Position numbers and translations under genes: made by a program
Notes under the pieces: model-generated
Seen by the model: the letters and a program-made list of their open reading frames with translations, nothing else
What the model was told of the DNA's origin: nothing
The model's database searches: none
Assembly: GCA_023052935.1 (NCBI GenBank)
Contig: CM041294.1
Coordinates: forward strand, 82,260,974 to 82,324,973
Reading direction: 5' to 3'
From: Piezodorus guildinii
Lineage: Eukaryota > Arthropoda > Insecta > Hemiptera > Pentatomidae
Length of the DNA stretch: 64,000 nucleotides
In this document: positions 1 through 34,500 of the stretch, one piece after another
How positions within the stretch are numbered: position 1 is the stretch's first letter
Layout of the letters: each line of letters starts with the position of its first letter

Positions 1-2205
1 AAGTAACTTAGCGACTGAATAATAACACGCATCCCACCTTTAACCGGGACTTTATTTCTTCCTGGATTTCATTTTTTCTTGTTATCATTGAACCAAAATA
101 CTTGAATTTTTCTACGAGTTCAAAAGTATGCCCTGAAATATAAATATCACAAAGATCGCCACCGTATCTGCTACTAGTCATATATTTCGTCTTATCGGTA
201 TTTAATTCGAGTCCTATTTCTTTACCAGTTTTTATTAACACACTCGTATTTAATTGTATGGTTTCCGTGTCTTCACCAAGCAGTACCAAATCACCAGCAT
301 ACCCCAAAACCGGAATCTTGTCACCCATATTTAAGCCTTTCTCGGTAACATCACCTTTTTTATGACATATTCTAAAGCTATATTAAACAAAACAAGTGAA
401 AGGGACTCACCCTGTTTCAAACCAGATCGCACCTCAAATCTTTCGGAGTAATTATGACCGACTCTAACTTTTAAAATGTTTCCGACAAACACATCTCTAC
501 TAGGTTTACTAACTTTCTAGGTATTCCCTGTTCAATCATGATGTTATATAGCTTCTGACGGTCTATTGAATCATACGCCTTTTTAAAATCGATAAAAAGT
601 TGATGGACTACACCGTTGTATTCCAATTTTTTCTCTAATATTTGACGTAAGGAAAATATTTGATCAATAGTCAAGCGATTCCGCCTAAAACTACATTGGT
701 AGTCTCCGATAATTTCCTCAGCGTATTCCGTGATTCGGCTAGTTAGTATTGACGAGAATATTTTATAGCATACTGGGAGAAGAGAGATCCCACGAAAGTT
801 GATACAATACGTCCTTGGTCCTTTTTTGTGAATCGGAATAAGTATTGATTCTTTCAATTCTTCGGGCATTTTTTCATTTTCCCAGATCTTTTCAACTAAA
901 ACATGTAATATGGAAACGCCCGCTTCTCCACACGCCTTAATTAATTCACTCGTGATATTATCATTTCCTCCAGCTTTATAACGTTTTCATTTTTCTATCG
1001 CCGTTTCGACTTCCTCTTTACTCGGTGCGTCTATCCATGTTTCAGCGCTCTGATATTCAGATTGAGGAGATAGATTATTATTTTCCGTATTTAGAATGGC
1101 GTCAAAGTATGTTTTAAATTTATTTAATATCTCAGTCGGTTCCGCATCATATTTTTATTTACATCTTTAATCGCATTCAATAAGGGTTCAAATTTTTACG
1201 CGATTTGGTTATACCTTTGTACATCTCTCTTACGTTATTTTCCCTCCTGTGTTTTTCTATTTCTATTATTTTTCCTTTAAGATACTCTCTTCTCTTATTT
1301 TTTAAGAATTTTGAAGTATCTTTTTTTACTACCCGAAAGTAAGTCACGTTATTATGCTTGGATTATTTAAGGAATTCAGTTTAGCGGTTTTTCTTTTTTC
1401 ACACATATTTTGACAATCCCCATCGAACCAGGGTTTGTTGTTTTTATTTTCGATTTTCCCAAGACACAAATTACCGACCTCTTTAATATTATCCCTGATC
1501 CCTTCCCATAGTTTGTTTACATCTTCGTTTTCCTCGTCTAAGGATTCCAAAGCTTCGAACCTATTTTTTACTTCTATCGCGAATTGTTTTCTAATTTCGG
1601 GATTCTTTAATTTAACTAAATCAAAATTCTCGGGATGAATATAGTTCTGTGTTCTCTTTTTTGTAATTAGTTTTTGCCGAAGTTTCGCGATTACTAATTC
1701 ATGACCAGAACAGCATTCTGCACCACGATACGATCTCACGTTAATTATGCTACTTTGCCATCTGTTTTGTATTAAAACATGATCGATTTGATTCCGCGTT
1801 TGTCAATCCGGCGATGTCCACGTATACTTACGAATATCCTTATGTTTAAACGTAGTACTTTTGATTACTAGGTTTTTTGAAATGGCAAAGTTTATTAGTC
1901 GGGTCCCATTATCATTACTATATTTGTGCAAACTTTCTTAACCGATTGTAGGACGATATACTTCTTCCCTTCCAACCTTTGCGTTCGCGTCGCCTAGTAT
2001 TATCTTAATGTAATTTCGCGGTAACTTATCGTAAACCGACTCCAGTTAATCATAAAATTCGCATTTTACTTCATCATCACTGTCTTCGGTGGGAGAATGA
2101 ATGTTTATAAGCGCGATTTTAAACCAACGACCTTGAAATGTAGCAATCGATATTCTTTCACTAAAGAACAGTACGTCCCGTAATGCGGTATTTTGTGAAC
2201 TAAAA
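1..2205 (-). mobile_element. RTE-type LINE remnant (endonuclease + reverse transcriptase), cut by window edge
   Basis: Decayed non-LTR retrotransposon read on the minus strand. From about 2205 down to 1740 the translation resembles the C-terminal half of an APE-type endonuclease (HSPTEDSDDE..., then LGDANAKVG). 1739-1344 continues through an SYRGAECCSGHELVIAKL segment typical of RTE endonucleases. 869-471 encodes RT blocks (FRGISLLP, then IDFKKAYDSI). 328-8 holds the palm region, where the catalytic YADD box reads GYAGD, so the polymerase is dead. Frameshifts and stops separate the pieces. The 3' end lies outside the window. The first and last bases are approximate; the upstream part seems missing, because a GC-rich unrelated patch starts near 2209. 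RTE is inferred from the phrasing of the RT blocks. Confidence 0.85.
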
Positions 2206-4476
2206 TATGTGAGTAAGGCGTTCGAACCTACGTCACTCCCTCCAGCAAGCCTGGAGAGCCGCTCTCATTGTTGGTTCGCGAGTCTATCGGACTCCGGGAG
2301 GAGCTTCCGAGGAAATTCCACCGACCATCCCCACATCCGCCACCGTGGGACGCTCCCCATACGCGGTAATGAGATCGCGGGAGGCCTATTATCAATACCT
2401 ATTATCTTACAGTACGAAAAATTTGTACTGTTAAATATTTATCATAAGCTGTAGTATTGGATTGTGACGAAAATAATGTTGGATTTTCAGTTTTCTTTAA
2501 TACACAAAATAATCTGGCTCTAAATCTGTCGGCCATTTAACAGGTCCACTTCAACTAACCCATTGGTCTCCTCCATAGGTAGCATTTAAGTAATCAGTGA
2601 CATGACAAGGAAAGTGAGCTGGAGCACCATCATATATAAACCACAGCCTGATACCTAGCAGAATATCTGCTAGCAGTTTATGAAGATTATTTTGCATAAC
2701 AAAAGGCAAAAAACTAGACTGCTGTCATTGCTTATCCGTAATTTGTTCCTCAGTGATTAAAACCTGTTATTTAGTTTTAACATGTTAAACTTTGTACAGT
2801 CAGTCTTAATGTAAAAAAAACAACTAAAAATCTTTAACCTTTGATATCTGTTTAATAAATGAGTTTGAGATATATGTTAATATGAACTTTTTTGTTCATA
2901 TTGTGTTAGTGAACGCATATCTGAAATAATGCTGTGCAATCACAATACACCCTGTTTATTTCAAAAACAAAATCTTGAGAAACTAATACTATTCATTTTT
3001 TTTTTCTTGTCTTAATAATTCTTGACTAGGGGAAGCATTTACAATATTATGTGTTTTCTGAGATTTAAGAGACTATATGCCTTTTTTTTTTGCCAGCTTA
3101 ACAGTGAGATTCAACATGATGGTTCTATTGTGTAGTCTATCTGTTCTTGTTTAAGAGAATTTTAATGCATTAATAATAGTAATAGCATCATAAGCATTGG
3201 TGGATCCATGGAGGAAAGAAATCAAAAATAAAATAAAAGAAGAACGTCAACAAATTTCTATATATTAATATCATCAAATGTTTTCAATTCGCATCAAACT
3301 ACCATCAGAGTTGCAACTAATATTGCACACCTAGATCTCATAAATGAAATGTCACACTTTTTTTTTGTTTCTAAAAACATTTTTTAAAAATGTGATGAAA
3401 ATTGCTTTTAAGGCAAATGGACAAAAAATAATTAGGCACCACCATTTTATTCAAAATAGGACATTAAATGAATTTCAGAAATAAACAAAAACATATCTGG
3501 CTTCTAATAGTACCTTAAAAATGAAAATTAAATTTACAAATTGTCTATTCAAATCAAATGCTAAACTGTAAAGAAAAAAAAGAAGACAATATGTATAAAA
3601 TTAAATACACCAAGAAACAAGGTACTTGAAAATAATTTACAATTTATTTCAATTTAAATTACATTTTCTTGACTATTGATTACTAAAAATTAAAAAAAAT
3701 AATACTGTCGAGTTTCATAAACATTTAAATTTCTTCAGTTTAAAATATAATTACAATTTCTTAATAAATTGACCAATAAATCCATTAATACAAAAAATAA
3801 CCATTAACATACAAAGTATCCACCATAATTCTAAATAATAAGATTACAAAAAATAAAACTTAATATTATTGTGAAATGAATGTATAATCTAAATAATTAT
3901 TTATTTTTACAGAATCATTTAATATTAACTTCAAAGACATATGCAACAAAAAAAACAAGCCCCACTTATAGTGCAAAAGATAGTCAAAAAATTCATTATT
4001 AAACATATCTTTCGTAAGTACAAATAAAGGATAAATGATACATCTTAGATCTGAAAAAAAGTAAACTGACAGACCTAAGACAAAGTCAAATGAACAAAAA
4101 AAAAATCTTTTCAACTAAATCGCTACCTTCCAATCAAGCCTTTTTTAAAAATTATTATCAAAATAAAATTCAAATCGATACAAAAGTACTTTTTACAATG
4201 AAAATTTCTAGTAGGCCATGCAAAAGGTGCTATAAAAAAAACAAAAAAACAACACATTCAAATTGTATACACCATTATATATATATAACAAACACATTTG
4301 TACCGTAAGCATAACAAAGTATATGAAATACAATGTGTACAAGTGATCGACACAAACGGCTCTTATAATTAACACAATTTTTTATACATTAGAAAAATAT
4401 CATAAATACAATTAATAATTAGGGGTAGTGAAGATTATTCCATACGTGGTTTGAAGATTGAAAACAAAAGAAAAGT
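2206..4476. other. Intergenic / 3' flank, no gene seen
   Basis: A short GC-rich patch (2209-2400) abuts the LINE and may be part of it or another repeat. The rest is very AT-rich with stop codons in all frames. The part next to 4476 probably includes the 3' UTR of the minus-strand 209-residue gene, but I cannot fix a polyadenylation site. Confidence 0.4.
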
Positions 4477-26587
<22,111 letters not shown>

Positions 26588-27527
26588 AATTGTAATGATT
26601 TAAACTTAAATAAAACTGAAGAAAACAAGCTAGTGAACTTATGGTGATACTGATGCTAACTTTATAAACTAAGAATAGGCACTTAAAATTGTCATGATCT
26701 GAAAAAACAAAGAAAACAACATAACATTAAAGGACAGTTCACTTGAATAATGAAGTTATAAGCTAAAACACAATATAAAGAATGGAAATGATAGAAAAAA
26801 CACAAACTGCAGAAATTACTATTAAATTGGCTAACCAACTATGAACAAATAGTCAACCATAAAGCATAGTAACAAAAGAAAGGCATCTTAAATTAAGTAA
26901 ATAAACTGACACCTCAAAAGAAGGGGCAACACGTGATAATTATATTAGCAAAAATATTTTGCACTTACATCTATAACGTTTTTACTGTTGAAAATATTAA
27001 TTGGCCCCATTTTGTTGTGCCAGAAAAATGAATCTACGTTCAAGAGTACTCCTAGTACTATGCAATTTGCCCTTTACTTTCTCTGGTGCATTGATAAATA
27101 ATAATTTTTTATTTACCACTTCCATTTTCATCTTTTGAAGTAAAACTTTAAATTTAAAAAAAAATTATTTTTTAAAGTTTTCATAAAGGTTATATTTTAT
27201 AATTATCGTAAAAATACAATAATGAAGTAAATTACAAGTGACAACTTGATATGGACGTTAACTTAAATTTTTTGAATTGAGAAATGGCGGTTGGGTGTTA
27301 TTGTGGACAGTTCTGTGTTAATTATGTGGTGTTACATTAATTTTTCTCTAATATGACTTTATTATTTCCGTATAATCTCGAAAAAAGATTAATATGCGCA
27401 ATATTGTCAGCCGGGTTCGTAAGAATGTATATAGAGTTGGAGTTATGTTTACATCGGTAGAAGTTCCTAAGAACAAATTGAAAATTTCGTATTTTCATTA
27501 AATAAATTCGAAGATAATATTTATTAT
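26588..27527. promoter_or_regulatory. Head-to-head promoter interval
   Basis: The start codons of the minus-strand 209-residue gene and the plus-strand ARHGAP19 gene are about 940 bp apart and diverge. An in-frame TAA (27468) without an intervening ATG supports the ARHGAP19 start at 27528. No core promoter motif is certain; shared regulation is an inference from the geometry. Confidence 0.5.
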
Positions 27528-27670
27528 ATGTCTGAAATGTCTTGTGATACTAGTTTAAGCTCTAGAGAATCAAAAGCGTTGGCGAAAAAATTGAGGCATG
27601 AAGATCCTGAACAATTTCAGACCCTGGTCAGGATGCACCTATCATTTTTTTTGGATCTTACAATGGAAGA
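27528..27670 (+). CDS. ARHGAP19: ARHGAP19 exon 1
   Basis: The ATG at 27528 follows an in-frame stop at 27468. 143 nt to donor GTAAGG. Encodes LSSRESKALAKKLRHEDP, then a hydrophobic segment HLSFFLDLTMEE. Phase 2 end. Confidence 0.88.
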
Positions 27671-30600
27671 GTAAGGAATCAAGATTCTTTTAATTAATTT
27701 AGTTTACTTGGTTATCTTTAAACATATTTTGTTTTGTGCAGGATTGCAGGTCTACCCGAAAAAAACAAATTTCGGCCTCTTAAATGGGGTCTAGCTCCTT
27801 TTGCCAAAAAAATTCGTGGTCCTGAAAAAGACAATGTAGATAATATCCCCATTAAAACTGATATCGTCAAACAGATAAATTATCTCGTAGATTATTTATC
27901 AGCAGAAGAAAGTAAGTGTTGTTTTTTTTTGGTTTAGAGTTTGTTTTTATACATTTATTTGGGCTGTTTCATGCTTATGTAAACATTTTTTAGACATATG
28001 TGAAGAAGGCATATTCCGAAGGAGTGGGAAATTGACCAGACAACAAGAATTAAAAGGGCTTCTACAAAGAGGAATTTTACCAAAACTTAAGGAAAGTAAA
28101 TATACAGTTCATGATGTAGCATCTGTTTTGAAAGCTTTTCTTGCAGAACTTCCTGAACCATTGTTGACTGAAGTTTACTATCCTGCGTACTGTCAAATAG
28201 CAGGTGAGTTTTTGTAAACTATTTATTTTAGTGTCATAGTAGTCATTAAGTTCTAGTTCATTTTATTAACATATTTTAAATCTACTGTCAAGAAAAACTG
28301 ATGTCAATATCTTACAGTAATCTCTATTTAATAAGTCTAAATAGTTTAATAATAGGTTCATTTTTCAATTTTAATTATAATATTTAATCCCTTGGTATAG
28401 AAAAGGTATTATTTAATTCTAAATTTTGCTGTCCCAATCATAATTTATAATTATTTTTCAGTTTAAGCCATCAGATAATTGTTTAAAAAAAAAAAAAAAA
28501 ATTGTTTTGCATTGTTATTTTATGGAAGTAGGATGTTATTTATTTTTTAATCAATTTATAATGATTGGTTCAGAATTAGTCTGACATTTTAATAAATTAT
28601 TATTTTTTGTGATGAACTTGTCTAGTCTAATATTGTCAATAGTCTAGTCTAATATTGACTTAAGCTAAAGACATTTCTACAAAAACATACACATACCAAA
28701 TATTAGTACCATTACCAATAGCATATAGTAGCTGTACTTACACAAATAACAGATTCAAAAGATGTCTACTTTATAAGATTCACAACAGATGTGAACTAAC
28801 TTTGATAACAATTTTGTTTAAAAGTGGACGGTGGCCAATTACTAAATTAGATTTTGTTAACAAATATTGTCACGTGCTAAATGCATTGGTTTACTATGCT
28901 CACTCTTCAATCTCTTTATCAAGACTAAAATCAATTTCTGTCCAAATTCAAGGATTTTATTAACTTAGATTTAATTATGTTAAATTAATTAATTTTTATC
29001 TAGTTTTGTCTTTAAAATATGATAATGGTTCTTAAAATGAGATAATAATTATGTTTGCTTTTTAAGTATAAATTGAATATTTACTCAACTCATTTTATTT
29101 TTTGAACCATTTTTGTTCCCCATCTTCCAAATCTGACCATCTAGTTAAAAGTGTGTGACAGTCTCTGTTGTACAGGTACTTCCATCAAACTTTCAAAGTA
29201 TTTTTATTAATTAATATATAATACCTGTATTTTCACATTTATCATCATTATTTTTTTCTTAATTTTAAATAAATATCAATTGATAATGTTTATAGATATA
29301 ATAACTTTTTCTGTCTATGAAAACTTGGTATTTAGTTTTTCAAGCTCCATTAAAATTAATAATACATTATTATTATTATTTTTTTTTAATGATATTTTAT
29401 ATTTGATGTTATCATTCGCTTTTACTAAAAATATCACACTTTTCTCCCTCTTCTGCTATAATGAAAGAACATTCAAGAATGTAACTCTCATTGTTTAGTG
29501 CAGCCTTTAATTCTGAATTTTTTATGTTTGGATTAAAAATTAAATATTTCTATTAAAATTCTATCGTTAATAATAACTCATATTATTTCTTAAATTCAGA
29601 TCTGAAATTTTTAATATGACTAATTATGTTTCAGAATGTAATATCTTGGATATTATTTCTTATAATTCATCCTGTTACTATCATTTGGTTTCTTATTGAA
29701 TTCTGAAATCATATATGATTAGTTATGTTTCAGAATGTAATATTATAAATATTATTTCTTATTAATCTTACGTTTAATATAATTTAGTTTATTATTGAGC
29801 TCAGAAATTTTTAATATAGTTAATTATGATTAGTTTTATCTATAAAGTATTGTAATTAATAATGAGCAGTCAATTTTTTTCTTAATCTTATATGAGATAT
29901 ATATTTATTAGTATTTGTTATTTTATTTTATTTATTTTTATTTTTATATTTTTGTGGAAATTTTTATCTTTCCAGTTATCTTGACCCTTAAATTTCGAGA
30001 ATTATTGTTTTTGTTGTTTCATCAGAAGCTTACATAAACAGCTATTGTACAGCCTTGGAAACTGTATAAATAGACAAGGAAGTTAACTATTTGTCGATTG
30101 ACACACCCCCTTGTTTTTTCCACAGCGATGTTGAAGATTATTGACGTCATACATCTGAAAATATTATTGAAGATAATATTTACAAAAACATATAAATAAG
30201 ATATGTTTACTAAATAAAAATTGAATGGCATTGGATGATTATAAAAAAAAAAAAAAAAATCTATAAAGATAGTTACTATATTTATTCTGTTTAAACAACA
30301 TATTTAAATTTTTATTTATAGACATTGTTTATCCTAAACATTTACCATATTCACTTATTACATAGGCAAAAAAAAAAAAAAAAATGCTAGTTATTAATAA
30401 TGCAATTTATTATTTCCAAATCATTATATTTAAAAAATATCAGGTATCTATTTCTTATTACATTAAGACTATCGAGGGTGTCTAATAATGTCTCGTCATA
30501 TTGTGAGAGCAGATACTAGACCTTAAGGGGAATGTTCATATCAATCATAGTCCTATTCTCAATGATTATGAAGAAAGGTCAAACTTTGAGTTTTTGGCTG

Positions 30601-31508
30601 TTATTCGTGGTTTTCAATGGAAAAACTCAAATATGTATACTTGATGTGCACACACAGAAAAATCAGTGGTACTAAATTAAATTTTAGAGTATTCTAGAAA
30701 TATTAAAATTTAATTTTCTGCATTACGTTGTTTGACACTTAGATTCTTATTTTAAGGGTTTGACTTCATAACCTTCTGGAAAATTTTATCTTCTTTCATT
30801 TGGTACCTCTTGTTTTTCTGTGTATGCACTTCAAGTAGATATATTTGAATTTTTCTAATGAAAACCATGAATAACAACAAAAAACTCAAAATTTGATTTT
30901 CCTCCAAAACCTTTGAGAATCAGACTGTGAGTCATACGAATGTTTTGTTTCACTTGAGGTCTAATATCTGCTTTCACAATATGACATCCTGTATAGTAGG
31001 AGACAATATTGAAAGTACTCTCATGACAGTAGCAAAAGCAGAAAAAAATTTGGCATTTAGTTCTGAAGAATGAATGAAACCTACATTTTAAACCCCATTG
31101 AAGTTTACATCAATATAGCGAGTTTAATCAAAATCGTTTGAGCCATTTTTGATGAAGTCGTTAAAAGGTGCAAAATGTATGCCATTAAATGGCTCTTCTG
31201 GTTCGCTGATTTTGATGAAAAATTTCAGTTTCGTACGACTTTTCCTTTTCCAGCTTGACTTGCCATAGGCTCACCACACCCACACTCACAGACATTTTTG
31301 TGTGACTTGGTCATTTGGACTAAAACTTGTATATCTGGTAAAAACTGAAATACGAATATTTTCACAATCACAATACTCTCTCTTACTCTGTATTTCATAT
31401 ATAGATAAGTGAAAGTAAAAATGAACAGAAAACAAAAACATTTAAAATACAAATTTACCAAAAATGGCCATTTTACTATGTTGTTTTGTTTTACTGTTAT
31501 ATAAATAA

Positions 31509-31588
<80 letters not shown>

Positions 31589-34500
31589 ATATATATATAT
31601 ATATTTTTTCTTTTATCATGTCAATATTCAAATTTCTTTTGCATTTTCTATTACAATTTAATCATTATGTAGTTCATTCACAAGCTGCAACAATCAATTG
31701 TTAATGCTTCTATTGGGAAGAAGTTAGTTATGGTTGAAATCATTAAAACACTTAATTAAGTAGAAAGCTTAAATTTATTTGTGCCTAGGTTGGTTCGGGC
31801 CTAAATTTTAGGCCTTCTTCAGGGGGAATGAAGGGAGGGAGATCACAACAATCTATTTAATTAAGTTTTTTTGATGACTGCACCTGTAATTAACTTCTCC
31901 CCAATATATAATCACAGTCAGCCATTCTCACATATGTCTTTCCTTTTAATTTGTAATAATTCAGATCTAATTTGCATCCTCACATTGTCCTTCCTAAATT
32001 TTATACAAATTGCTTACCATAGCAAATATGGTGATTTTGTTTTCCTTTTTTAGAACTGTGCCAGAATGAAAAAGGGACACGCTGTAGGATTTTGAAAGCT
32101 TTGCAACTATTGCTACTTCTCTTACCGATTGAGAATCGGATGGTGCTGAAACGAATTGTGCATATACTTCATTTGACTGCGAGCAATGCTGAAAACAATA
32201 GAATGTCCGCTGAAAATCTGGCAACGCTCTTCACACCACATCTACTATGTCCAAGAAAAGTAAAATCAAATTTCTTTTTTAGTTTTTTTTTTTTTTTAGT
32301 TTCACATTTTACTTTATATATCATTTATTTTTTTCATAGTTATCTCCAGAAGCTTTCCATATGACGGCACAGAACCTGTCATGCATCGTGGTGTTTATTA
32401 TCAACCAAGCGAACGAGATCTTTGATGTTCCACAAACGCTTGCCACTGATATTAAGGCTTATTGGGACCGACGCAGGTTGACTCCTAATCATTTGGTAAG
32501 AGAATAGTTACAATATATTGATTATTTATTTATTTACAATTGTTTTGGACTAGTTGCTATTTGCCATCTGCGAATATAAACTACTTGTAATGAGCAAATA
32601 TGTTAACTTCCGAATAATCACTTAATTCAAGGCATCTCTAGGCCAAGCTGTTGGGGTGGCTTGTACAGATTGTAGGTGGATTTAAGTGTTTCAGGTCAAT
32701 GGGTTCATATTGTATGTCACATATGCATTTTAAAAAAATTATTTAATAGGATAAATAATGAGGAATCAATTCAGTCGGTCTTTTTCACTTACAAAAGCAA
32801 ACATTTTAACTTAAACATGTGTGCCATCATCAGAATTTATTAATTCTAGGGGATTGACATAGAAATTGATTTATCAGTTCTTTTTAAGCTTTGACAATGA
32901 TTTATTGAGCAAATCTAAAAATAAATTGAATCTAAATTGGTTTTATTCCTTGATTACAGTTGAAGGACGAGCCGAGCGCTTTGCGTCTTCCAAGGCATAC
33001 ACACTACAAATTTCGTTAACTGTCTGTGCAGCAGATTTTATTTTTCGGAAATAAGAAGTCATTAAATGACAAAAATACATTTTTTCTCTTAGATTTTTAG
33101 CAAGTAAAATATCTCTTAAAGATAAGGAATCTCGATTGAAACTGACGCATAAACGCATCTTAGTGCTAGCATAAACAGGATTAGTTTTAGAATATGTAAC
33201 CATTATTGACCAAGTAAAGATGATTTTATTAACACAGAGAGGATTAAATTGAAATATTTAAAAACACTACAAACTTATTTTTAATGGGCTGTATTAAAAG
33301 ATATTTATGAATAAAGTGAAAAAAGGCTAAGGATATCTTAATTTTTTGTTTATTTTTAACACGCTTAGCACCACGTCAGCCATCAATGGCTGACACTAGA
33401 CCTTCCGACCAGGCTGTGTCAGCCACCAGTGGCTGATAGCATAAAAAATGATATAGAACTATAAAATTTACACTGTTTTAAGGAATTACAGACAATTTAT
33501 TTAATATTTACTTTATTTTGCCTTTTATTACACCTATTTTTTAATAAAATAGTATTTTAGAAACTTTGAAATATCTGTAAAAATATTAAACACAAATTGT
33601 TCATGTATTAGCTTAAAAAAATAAAAATTCATGAAATATTTTATTGGAAACATTTGGTTTTATTTTTTTTAATGTAGGGTATATGGTACTAAAGCACAAT
33701 GATACAATTTGAACGATCAAATGCCAATTGATCAGTGTTATATCGATTTAAAGGTTTTACACCATATTTTTTTACATTAATTTAGGCAAAATCCTGTCTC
33801 ATATTTTATAATTTTTCATTAATCTTTTCAATTAGAATCAAAAAATAAAAAATATTCACTGGTTAAGTATCGAAAATATATTACTTTGCTAAGTTAAATT
33901 TATCGATTTCTTGCCTTTAAACAATAATTCATTATAAAATATTGGAAAGGAATTAGTCCAAATATTAGTTCGGTCAGTAAATGAAACATCTTAATAGTTT
34001 CAACTATTATTGTTTGCCAAAGTTTCGACCCCTGTTGTGACCCCCACAAAGGGGGTCGAAACGTTGGCAAACAATAAAATAGTTGAAACTATTTAGTTGT
34101 TTCATTTAATGACCGCCACCCGGACTAATTCCTTCCAATAATTAAAAATATTTAAAGATGTAATAGGAGTAATTTTTTCACTCATTGATAAAGGACATCC
34201 CATACTCTTGAATGAAAAACAGGATTTTTAATTAGATCAAGAGTTCTAAGATTTTGGCAACTAAATTTTTTTTTTTTTTTTACCAACTGTGCAGCGCTTT
34301 TAAGTATGTAGGTTGCATGGCTTGGCAGGCATATCCTCGAAAATCGGCATAGTGCTCAACGTGTTAAATAAATTTAAAATAAAGTGCATTCATATAAAGA
34401 GCTTGCCTATAAATGTTGAAATTATTAAATCAATTTATATATAAATTTCTACTTCATTTTCAGCTTGAAAGAAGCATAAGTGAAAGTACAGCTGCTAACA

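Larger units (their letters stand above)
28204..32053. other. ARHGAP19 intron 3, repeats only
   Basis: 3.85 kb AT-rich intron. It contains poly-A/T runs, a partial GTAAGTGAAAGT-family copy (31075-31428), a long (TA)n tract (about 31515-31600) and a hammerhead-like fragment (about 31733-31845). No alternative exon stands out. Confidence 0.6.

Noticed and set aside
2209..2454. 81-codon plus-strand ORF in a GC-rich patch
   Set aside because: Short, no family resemblance, and abuts a decayed LINE on the other strand; the openness follows from GC content.
32943..33203. 86-codon minus-strand ORF as an independent host gene
   Set aside because: The translation has the mariner helix-turn-helix and matches two other mariner copies in the window.
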